Assembly (NCBI RefSeq): GCF_046546175.1
Contig: NZ_JBKGYF010000053.1
Coordinates: 1 to 12,178, forward strand
DNA from: Methanohalobium sp046546175
Lineage (GTDB): Archaea; Halobacteriota; Methanosarcinia; Methanosarcinales; Methanosarcinaceae
Reading direction: 5' to 3'
Length of the DNA stretch: 12,178 bases
The first letter of the stretch is position 1, and each line of letters starts with the position of its first letter. The position numbers and the translations under genes were made by a program. This document shows, in pieces, positions 6,327 through 12,178 of the stretch. The notes below the pieces were generated by a model. It did no database searches. It was not told where the DNA came from and was given only the letters and a program-made list of their open reading frames with translations.

Positions 6327-7460
6327 TTAATTTAGTCTTTTAACATCTCTTATCCTCTGGTCAACAATAGCACCACAGTTACAGGGTTCATCAATAAGAG
6401 AAGATATATCTCCTGTTCTATAACGTATAAGCGGCATGCATTCTCTTCTCAGAGTTGTAAATACCAGTTCACCCTCCTCTCCTGGTGGAAGTATTTTTCC
6501 AGTTTCAGGGTCTATAACTTCAACTAGAAAATCTGCATTGTTTACATGCAATCCATTCTGTTCCGTACATTCGATAGCGTTAGCCAGACCCAGTTCTGTC
6601 ATCCCCCATTGTCTAAGAGCTTTACAACCCCATACACTCTCAATCTGGGTTCTCATGGATTCGGTTAATGGTTCAGATGAACAAATTATTCTTTTGATAC
6701 CTAATTCACCTGGTTCAACGAATTTACTTGCTTTTTTTGATAACTCGTATAGAAAAGATGATGTACCTATCATAAGAGTTGTTCCTGCTTCTTTCATGGT
6801 GTTTATTTGGTCTTCTACATCAGTTGAATCGTTTATTACTGAATTAAAACCTGCCAGGTCACATGCTTTACTTAGCATAAGCCCAGGATCCCATGTTGCT
6901 GTAATGGTTGGGTACATTATCTGTAACGTATCATTTTTTGAATCCATTCCTGCCATCTTCAATCCTGATATTACAGAATCTACGATTTCTATGAGTTCAT
7001 TTTGTGTATAAGCCACACTTTTTAGTATATTAGTAGTACCCGAACTGGTAAATTCACGTGCAATGTTCTTCCTGGAAACACAAAGAAAATGATATTGATG
7101 TTTAGCCAGTTGTTCCTGTTCTGTAAGTGGTATTTTTTCTAGGTCGTTAAAATTATTGACCTGTGATGGATTAACTCCTGCTTCTTTGTATAATTTACTG
7201 TAGAATGGACTTTTATTGGAAACGTATTCTAATAATTCCTGCATTTTGAAAAGTTTATATTTTCTTAAATCATCCCTGTCAAGATATTTTTGGGCAAATA
7301 GATTTTTTAATTCATTACTATTGTTAATATCACTTTTAATTTTGGTCAAACCCCACCGTTCTAATGGATTTACTGTATCATTATCGATATTTCTGGATAC
7401 CAACTTTCTTTTTGCTATATTCTGGCGTACAAAAGTGTTAATCTTTTCAGGGAAACTCAA
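6327..7460 (-). CDS. DVU_1553-like AMP-dependent CoA ligase, lacking the C-terminal domain
   Basis: This 377-residue member of the phenylacetate-CoA ligase (PaaK) class would activate a carboxylate as an acyl-adenylate. It shows the P-loop TSSGTT (138-143), WGMTELG (285-291), ECTEQNGLHVNNADFLVEVIDPETG-like segment (297-321), GEEGELVFTT and YRTGD (347-351), then CNCG (360-363). It ends at RIRDVKRLN, just at the hinge. The family normally continues for about 60-100 residues with the mobile C-terminal domain that positions the catalytic lysine and supports thioester formation. The SUMF1 gene starts 23 bases later, so there is no room for that domain downstream. It may only adenylate, or may use another protein as acceptor. 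The start is TTG at 7460 with GGAGGA seven bases upstream. The radical SAM gene lies 27 bases before it. Confidence 0.88.
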   Translation of the reverse strand: MSFPEKINTFVRQNIAKRKLVSRNIDNDTVNPLERWGLTKIKSDINNSNELKNLFAQKYLDRDDLRKYKLFKMQELLEYVSNKSPFYSKLYKEAGVNPSQVNNFNDLEKIPLTEQEQLAKHQYHFLCVSRKNIAREFTSSGTTNILKSVAYTQNELIEIVDSVISGLKMAGMDSKNDTLQIMYPTITATWDPGLMLSKACDLAGFNSVINDSTDVEDQINTMKEAGTTLMIGTSSFLYELSKKASKFVEPGELGIKRIICSSEPLTESMRTQIESVWGCKALRQWGMTELGLANAIECTEQNGLHVNNADFLVEVIDPETGKILPPGEEGELVFTTLRRECMPLIRYRTGDISSLIDEPCNCGAIVDQRIRDVKRLN

Positions 7461-7487
7461 ATTTTATTCCTCCAAATTTTACAGCAT

Positions 7488-8882
7488 TCAAACGTTTTGT
7501 CTATAGAGATATTTACCATCACAATTTGTCAGATTGTAATTGCAAAATGGAATGAGTCTCCCATCACGTGTAACAACATGTATGCAGCAATTTTCAACCC
7601 TTTCTTTTTCGTATGACCAAACATCCTGAAATGCCATTGTTGAAATTGTAAGATATCTGTTTTTGCTCATTTCTATAAAATCAGACCATCCACCATCTGA
7701 TCGACAACATGAGCTCTCCATAGATATGTTCTGAAGTGATTTCCCACAACAGGATGAATTGGATTCAGTTTCAGTTTCAGTTTCTTTTTCTGAACCTTTC
7801 CACCTACCCATTATTGAACCCTTGGTTTTGCTTGCTACATCATAAGCTGATTTCATCGCTCCCTGTGAAGTATTTGTTAACGGTATAAATCCAAGGTCAT
7901 CAACCAATGCCAGACAGGTAGCTCCACAATGGGCATTGGGCATAAGGGACGGTGTGAAGTTTTCAACTTTCAGCTGTCCTTTCGTTTGTTTCTCGATTTC
8001 CTCGATAAGTTCTAAAATCGTCACTTTTTCTTCCTTTCTGGAAGGTGACCTTCCTGAATAGAATAAAGGTTGGAAATGTACACCCCTGACAGTTGGAACA
8101 TTATTGGATGCAAATTCTATTATTTTCCCAACTTCATGTAGGTTATAATTTTTTGCAACCAGTGGTACCAGTACTACACCAATCCCAGCTTCCTGGCATT
8201 TATTTATAACTTCAGATTTTACATCAAACAATTTTTTACCGGTTCTTTGAATGTATACATCATCGGACACACCATCAAATCCGAGATATACTGCATCTAT
8301 TCCGGCCGAAGCTATCCGGTCAAAATAATCCTGATCTTTAGATATCCTGAGACCATTGGTATTTAATTCGATGTGGTCTATCCCTACATCTTTTCCCATC
8401 TTTATTATCTCGGGTAAATCGTTCCTTAAAGTTGGTTCACCTCCGGACAGCTGTACACAGGATGGGTCATTTGAACACTTTTTAACAGCTTCAAACATAT
8501 TCCTAATAGTATCCATATCAGGGTCGGTATCACCATCTTGGGTAGAATTAGCAAAACAATATGTACATTGCATATTACATCTGTCAGTCACTTCTATAAC
8601 TGCCAGGCAGGTATCCTGTTTGTGGGAGGGACATAGACCACAGTCATAGGGGCAACCTTTTTCAACATCTGTTAAAGGAGCTCTAGCTCTTGCTCGATCC
8701 ACATAAAAACAATCTTCCATCTTACGATAATGATTTATATCCTTGGATATAAGGGTCTTAAAAAAACCGTGGTCATCGCACTCCTTTTTGATGTATACTT
8801 GTCCATCCTCAACATATTTAACTCCCTCTATTTTCCTGAAACATTCAGGACAGAGGGTTTCAACTGTGGCTATTTGTTCCAT
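7488..8882 (-). CDS. Radical SAM enzyme, Tes (MJ0619)/TrsS-like, with multiple Fe-S sites
   Basis: This 464-residue protein (from the chosen start) has CPEC at 11-14 and Cys35...HG, a CPYDCGLCP segment (Cys77, 81, 84) plus Cys92, and the radical SAM core CNMQCTYC (Cys102, 106, 109). These are followed by SGGEPTLRND (146-155), LNTNG (173-177) and YLGFDG (199-204). C-terminal Cys319/323, Cys432-433, Cys447 and Cys454 in the DGRLIPFCNYN region suggest auxiliary clusters. The GCPxDCGLCPxHxQxTCL...IEVTxxCN layout is shared by archaeal tetraether lipid synthase (Tes, MJ0619) and by the bacterial TrsS family; I cannot separate them by eye. Residues 361-399 are a low-complexity insert (repeated Glu-Thr, then two CC pairs at 378-379 and 392-393). 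An in-frame TTG at 8918 gives 12 more residues, but AGGAGG (8894-8889) lies six bases before the ATG at 8882, which I prefer. Likely reactions are C-C bond formation or methylation of an unreactive carbon, anaerobically. Confidence 0.9.
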   Translation of the reverse strand: MEQIATVETLCPECFRKIEGVKYVEDGQVYIKKECDDHGFFKTLISKDINHYRKMEDCFYVDRARARAPLTDVEKGCPYDCGLCPSHKQDTCLAVIEVTDRCNMQCTYCFANSTQDGDTDPDMDTIRNMFEAVKKCSNDPSCVQLSGGEPTLRNDLPEIIKMGKDVGIDHIELNTNGLRISKDQDYFDRIASAGIDAVYLGFDGVSDDVYIQRTGKKLFDVKSEVINKCQEAGIGVVLVPLVAKNYNLHEVGKIIEFASNNVPTVRGVHFQPLFYSGRSPSRKEEKVTILELIEEIEKQTKGQLKVENFTPSLMPNAHCGATCLALVDDLGFIPLTNTSQGAMKSAYDVASKTKGSIMGRWKGSEKETETETESNSSCCGKSLQNISMESSCCRSDGGWSDFIEMSKNRYLTISTMAFQDVWSYEKERVENCCIHVVTRDGRLIPFCNYNLTNCDGKYLYRQNV

Positions 8883-8914
8883 CTCGTCCCTCCTAAAGTC
8901 AGTCATTAATATAT

Positions 8915-9388
8915 TCAAGCTCTTTTTTCTTCCAAGATAGATTCAGCAGTTTTCAGTGTTGATGCTACACCCTGTGTAACGTATGTCTCATTACATTTAG
9001 GACATACTAATGCTGGACCTGGTCTTGAAACCCCTAGATAGTTCATATCTACGTTTCTTTGTAGTGCTACTTCATTACATTTATCACAAATCCAGTCACT
9101 TTCATCATCATACTCAACTTCACCAATTTCACCGCCTGTAGGTCCGTTGACATTCATTTTATGAGTATAGACATTGTTTAAGTTAATAGCCCCATTAGAA
9201 GACGGTGTATAGACAGCATAAACAGTCAAGTTTTCTGACCCACCCTTTGCAATATAAGTGTCTTCGCTTCTACTTTTGAGTTTACTTCCCTTTGTTTTTG
9301 CTGCTTCTATTATTTCCTGGATTTCCTCTTTTTTTAATCCATTATCCTTCAATGAATTTTCCACTTCTTCAGTAACATTTATATCCAT
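8915..9388 (-). CDS. Two-domain protein with a DVU_1557-like zinc-ribbon/redox C-terminus
   Basis: This 157-residue soluble protein has two parts. Residues 1-95 begin with a helical stretch (EEIQEIIEAAKTKG) and a beta-rich segment ending in NNVYTHKMNVNG (71-82), similar to small domains next to XdhC or radical SAM genes. Residues 99-155 have WICDKC (Cys101, Cys104), DMNYLGVSRPGPALVCPKC (Cys129, Cys132) and a C-terminal acidic helix ending ILEEKRA, the layout of the DVU_1557 'redox protein' family (two CxxC knuckles around a YLG motif). The four cysteines probably bind Zn or Fe. It sits between the methyltransferase (27-base gap) and the radical SAM enzyme (32-base gap) and may pass electrons to it or scaffold the complex. 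The family match is from memory of the pattern. The ATG at 9388 has a modest GAGGG site upstream. Confidence 0.85.
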   Translation of the reverse strand: MDINVTEEVENSLKDNGLKKEEIQEIIEAAKTKGSKLKSRSEDTYIAKGGSENLTVYAVYTPSSNGAINLNNVYTHKMNVNGPTGGEIGEVEYDDESDWICDKCNEVALQRNVDMNYLGVSRPGPALVCPKCNETYVTQGVASTLKTAESILEEKRA

Positions 9389-9415
9389 AAAGAACCCTCA
9401 TTACTTTGAATTTTT

Positions 9416-10528
9416 TTAGAATCTTTCATATTGTCCATAATCCCTTGCAGCTTTTACCATCGCATGAACGTTTGCAGATGGAGCTCTTGTTGGACATTCA
9501 CAAGAAGTTCCCAGTATGAATCCTCTTGGACTATCTTTCCCCGCAAGTAATTGTTCTTTGGATTGTTCATAGACCTGACTCTGAGTTCCACGGTCTACCA
9601 GTTTCGTATCTACAGTTCCGAAACAGGTACATCTGTTTCCAAAGTTTTCCACCAATTTTGAAGCCGGGAATATTTCTTTTCCATCATAACCGATTTGCAT
9701 AACTGTAAAGGGGCTCATTGGAGCATCTTTCCACAGGTCATAGTCATCAGAATGGTTTCCACATAGATGATAGTAAACACCTGGACCTGCGCCACTATTC
9801 AATACCTTACTTACAGCTTTAGCTACTGGTTTATAACCAAACCTTTTGATTTGCTCCCTGTCCATCAAATCACCACTGGCTATAACTGAACCAGTGATAG
9901 TTACGTTTGCTCCGTATCTGTCAGCTGTTGCTTTGGATGCGTTAACAATGTGGTCAGCAGCTTTATCGACAAGTTTGTCGACAATTTCTGGTTGAGTTAT
10001 CATCCACATGAAAACATCTTCTATAGCAACCAAATTAGTTGCTACTTCCATTGTACCTCCCAGTTGGGTAATTGGAGCAAACATATCGGGATATTCTTCC
10101 AAACAGGTGTCCAGTGCTGTGTAATGTTTTGTAAGGGTAGGTCCTTTTGCCAAATCTTCAGGGCTCAATATTTCCAGATTATCTACACCTTCTGGATCCT
10201 TGATTGGACGATTTGTTATAGATGGTGGTGCATCTTCCTGTACCTTGATTGTAGCACCGTAATCTTCACCCCAATAATCAGCCCATAGATAATGACCAAC
10301 TGGTGTTACATCATATAATTCACATGTATTACATACCATTCGTATTGCTTCATCTGGATTTTGATAGAAATACCCAGGTTTCTTTTTGAATATCGTGGCA
10401 GCATGCGACAATATGATGGGGTCCACAATAACTCTTTCAGAAGGTGTATCTGCAAACGGTGTTGTCCACAAACTACCTGCCTTTTTTAACCAATTTGTAT
10501 CTATTGGTGCAAAATCTTCCGCTGGCAT
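9416..10528 (-). CDS. UroD-fold corrinoid methyltransferase (MtbA/MtaA/MtsA superfamily)
   Basis: This 370-residue cytoplasmic TIM-barrel methyltransferase would move a methyl group between a corrinoid protein and a thiol such as coenzyme M, or take it from an unknown donor. The zinc ligands fit the family: His254-x-Cys256 in YYHLCGNHS and Cys343 (with Cys345) in LGTSCECPTRAPSANVHAMV. Other landmarks are VGHYLWADYWGEDYGA (77-92), APITQLGGTMEV (151-162) and GSVIASGDLMD (213-223). It is 25-30 residues longer than typical MtaA/MtbA, mostly at the N-terminus, so it may be an uncharacterised subgroup and not a plain MtaA or MtbA. It heads the five-gene minus-strand operon. The ATG at 10528 has AGGAGA seven bases upstream. 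Its leader is the inverted copy of the corrinoid gene leader, strong circumstantial evidence that the two proteins are partners. Confidence 0.92.
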   Translation of the reverse strand: MPAEDFAPIDTNWLKKAGSLWTTPFADTPSERVIVDPIILSHAATIFKKKPGYFYQNPDEAIRMVCNTCELYDVTPVGHYLWADYWGEDYGATIKVQEDAPPSITNRPIKDPEGVDNLEILSPEDLAKGPTLTKHYTALDTCLEEYPDMFAPITQLGGTMEVATNLVAIEDVFMWMITQPEIVDKLVDKAADHIVNASKATADRYGANVTITGSVIASGDLMDREQIKRFGYKPVAKAVSKVLNSGAGPGVYYHLCGNHSDDYDLWKDAPMSPFTVMQIGYDGKEIFPASKLVENFGNRCTCFGTVDTKLVDRGTQSQVYEQSKEQLLAGKDSPRGFILGTSCECPTRAPSANVHAMVKAARDYGQYERF

Positions 10529-10624
10529 TATTTAATCTCCTATATTTATTTTATATTGACGTTAAGATATGGTGAACAATTTTTCCATCCTTAACCATCT
10601 TCCCATTAGCGAATTTGTCTAAAT

Positions 10625-10656
10625 CAATAACTACAAATTTCAAATTTGCATTATTG
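10625..10656 (-). promoter_or_regulatory. Conserved hairpin near the predicted 5' end of the methyltransferase operon mRNA
   Basis: It has the same 19-base core (TGCAAATTTGAAATTTGTA on the minus strand) and flanking CAATAA/TTATTG arms as 275-306. Here the unpaired base is on the downstream arm instead of the upstream one. It ends about 97 bases before the ATG at 10528, close to the spacing in the other leader (71 bases). Confidence 0.45.
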
Positions 10657-10681
10657 ATCATTAAATAGTATCTGAAAATAG

Positions 10682-10692
10682 ATATATATAAT
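10682..10692 (-). promoter_or_regulatory. TATA-box candidate for the methyltransferase operon
   Basis: This is the minus-strand ATTATATATAT, identical to that at 239-249 and in the same position relative to the hairpin. It predicts a start near 10660-10656 and a leader of about 130 bases. Confidence 0.5.
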
Positions 10693-10805
10693 AACTTGAA
10701 GTAATAAATAGTCAGCATTTATATTGTCAATAACATATTCAATGTACACATCGTGGATTTTACTAACACAATATTTTGTATCTATTGTAGGCACAAAAAT
10801 TCCCA

Positions 10806-10840
10806 TTTGATACAAAATCAATACCTTTGATAATATCAAA
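10806..10840 (-). promoter_or_regulatory. Palindromic operator candidate in leader copy 2
   Basis: The TTTGATATTATCAAA palindrome (10840-10826) and the second TTGAT/ATCAA pair are identical to those at 91-125, in the perfectly conserved block. The same regulator probably acts on both transcripts. Confidence 0.45.
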
Positions 10841-10933
10841 ACCATGAACATAATTGAAATTAAATACATATAAGTCTGGATGATTTTTATAAAACTGAAA
10901 GCAACAATTCCACAGTTTTACGAGAGACGGTGT

Positions 10934-11030
10934 GTAGGGGTAGAGAAAGCCAACGACTTCAGTCGTGCTCCTTAAATCAAAGATTAAAGGATATCTTTAA
11001 ACTCTGTTTAAAGAGTGATGAATCGTACCC
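10934..11030 (+). mobile_element. Left end of an IS605-type tnpB element
   Basis: GTAGGGGTAGAG (10934-10945) is followed by three stem-loops: ACGACT/AGTCGT (10953-10966), CCTTAAATC/GATTAAAGG (10970-10990, one mismatch) and CTTTAAAC/GTTTAAAG (10995-11013), then GATGAAT (11018-11024). The last two stems and GATGAAT have counterparts in the same order at the minus-strand left end of the miniature element (2395-2340). The stretch 11031-11137 up to tnpB holds no further structure I can support apart from a Shine-Dalgarno-like GGGTGGAG at 11127-11134. Confidence 0.55.
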
Positions 11031-11137
11031 TGCTGATGTCTGATTAACTATAGATTTTATAAGATAATCGCTAACATTAAGTAAAATTTATAAAGTTATA
11101 AAGCGTATAATCAGTATCAGATAAAAGGGTGGAGTTG

Positions 11138-12178
11138 ATGGTTCGCAAAGAAGGTCAGAAATGCAGGAATATGAGATTCAGGATTCATCCCACTCCTGAA
11201 CAGGAGGAATAACTGGATGAAACACTGGAATACTGTGGGTCGATCTGGAACCATCTTCTATCCATCAAGGTTGAATTATACGATAGGTTCGGCCTATCAT
11301 TATCCGAATCATCACTGGAAAGATACCTCAAGCATCTAGATTATCCATCCATTCTTCAGTAAGACTGGATGTGTTCCAGAGGTTATGTTTTGCTTATGGC
11401 AAATTCTTCGATGATATCAAGAATGGCAGACTGAAAAACACCAGACCTAAAAAGAGATGTTCGTTAAGAGAAAAGATGTTCTCTGCGGGAACAACTCATC
11501 AGGATACATCAAATACGATGGAACCCTGCCTAAAGGCCACCCGAAATTCAAGAGTAAAGAGGATTTCAGCAGTTTCAGATACAAGCAATATGGGAACGGA
11601 TGGAAACTCAAAGGAAATAAACTATACCTATCCAAAATAACCGATAAATCCCAACCTATCAAGATTGACATTGACATACTCCCAGAAGGCGAATTGAAGA
11701 CCTGCACCCTGAAAAAAGAAGGCAAACAATGGTTCGCTTATCTAACTGTTGAATTACCTGATAATCCAGTTCCGTCTACTCCTGAGAATGCAGTAGGTAT
11801 AGACTTAGGTCTGAAATCCTTCATAACAACTTCAGACGATGATTTTGTCGAACCACCAAAATTCCTCAGAAATACTGAGAAAAGACTGGCTAAAGAGCAG
11901 CAGAAATTGTCCAGGATGCAATTCAGATCAAACAATTATAATAAGCAGAAGCAGAAAGTGAACAGGATTCACAGGAAAGTTGCATCTGCAAGAAACCATT
12001 TTTCGCATTGTCTTAGCAAACTTTTGGTGGTGAAATATAACCTGATAGTGTTTAACGACCTGAAAATAAAATATCTTGTATAAAGCAACAAACTGGCTAA
12101 ATCCATATCGGATGTAGGCTGGCATAAACTGATTCAGCATGTAATCTATAAAGCTGCTGAAAGAGGTAAAATTGTAGA
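11138..12178 (+). pseudogene. tnpB: Decayed tnpB (RNA-guided nuclease of IS605-type element), runs off the window
   Basis: Pieces in different frames match the usual TnpB order. N-terminal MRFRIHPTPEQEE is cut by TAA at 11210-11212, followed by LDETLEYCGSIWNHLLSIK in the same frame, then a frameshift near 11340-11350 into HSSVRLDVFQRLCFAYGKFF. A second shift between about 11445 and 11515 leads to GHPKFKSKEDFSSFRY and the RuvC region: GIDLGLK with Asp at 11802-11804, then the KRLAKEQQKLSR helix. The expected VEDL motif reads VFNDL, with Asn (12054-12056) where the catalytic Glu should be. TAA at 12081-12083 interrupts LKIKYLV before SNKLAKSISDVGWHKL. The gene therefore has two in-frame stops, two frameshifts and a lost catalytic residue. 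No tnpA (Y1 transposase) gene is visible. Confidence 0.88.

Larger units (their letters stand above)
10617..10882 (-). repeat. Long imperfect inverted repeat, copy 2: leader of the methyltransferase operon
   Basis: This is the partner of 49-313 in opposite orientation, upstream of the UroD methyltransferase gene. The 77-base identical block lies at 10864-10788. Outside the repeat, 10529-10616 is unique leader sequence with the ribosome site, and 10883-10933 shows nothing I can identify. The open frame inside the repeat (minus strand, 10869-10651) is not a gene: nearly all differences from the other copy change the encoded residue. Confidence 0.9.

Noticed and set aside
6436..7011. Long + strand open frame opposite the adenylating protein gene
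   Set aside because: The minus strand has the full set of adenylation motifs and a good ribosome site; the + strand product has no recognisable domain.
10651..10869. A 72-codon hydrophobic open frame inside leader copy 2, with a shorter counterpart at 81-252 in copy 1
   Set aside because: The two copies align without gaps, but almost every difference falls at codon positions 1 or 2 and changes the residue; only about two are silent. There is no ribosome site and the frame in copy 1 stops earlier. The conservation is of DNA, not protein.

Overview
The window looks archaeal and most resembles a methylotrophic methanogen of the Methanosarcinaceae type (Methanolobus, Methanococcoides or Methanosarcina relatives). 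The evidence is a methanogen-style corrinoid protein with a GDVHDIGKN cobalamin motif, a UroD-fold methyltransferase with zinc-type His-x-Cys and Cys ligands, AT-rich leaders with TATA boxes, strong Shine-Dalgarno sites with TTG or ATG starts, and IS200/IS605-type tnpB remnants. Genus is not determined.

Layout. Bases 1-48 are the right-end remnant of a tnpB-type element. From 49 to 313 runs a leader that recurs, inverted, at 10617-10882. It drives a corrinoid protein gene (378-1049, +), followed by a polytopic membrane protein (1174-2073, +). A roughly 330-bp tnpB-derived miniature element (2105-2435) separates these from a three-gene + strand operon: ALDH3-type aldehyde dehydrogenase, SDR oxidoreductase and a Cys-rich DUF5714-like protein (2471-5475). 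A tight five-gene operon on the - strand converges on it. In transcription order it encodes a UroD-type methyltransferase, a two-domain redox/zinc-ribbon protein, a Tes/TrsS-like radical SAM enzyme, a DVU_1553-like adenylating protein without its C-terminal domain, and a SUMF1-fold protein (10528 down to 5548). Its leader is the second copy of the inverted repeat. The right edge holds the left end of another IS605-type element and a decayed tnpB (11138 to the window end).

How the genes may work together. The corrinoid protein and the UroD methyltransferase sit about 9 kb apart but share an almost identical upstream region, so they are probably co-regulated partners. No MtmB, MtbB, MttB or MtaB-type substrate methyltransferase is present. 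Instead the methyltransferase is joined to radical SAM, adenylation and redox proteins that look like parts of the bacterial DVU_1553/DVU_1557/TrsS neighbourhood, with a DUF5714 protein whose GxCG...GAC...CC pattern recalls the C-GCAxxG-C-C member of that group. I infer an uncharacterised corrinoid and radical SAM pathway, possibly acting on a lipid-like or carboxylate substrate given the Tes-like enzyme, the fatty-aldehyde-type ALDH and the membrane protein. The substrate cannot be read from sequence. The whole 10-kb cassette is bracketed by tnpB-type element ends.
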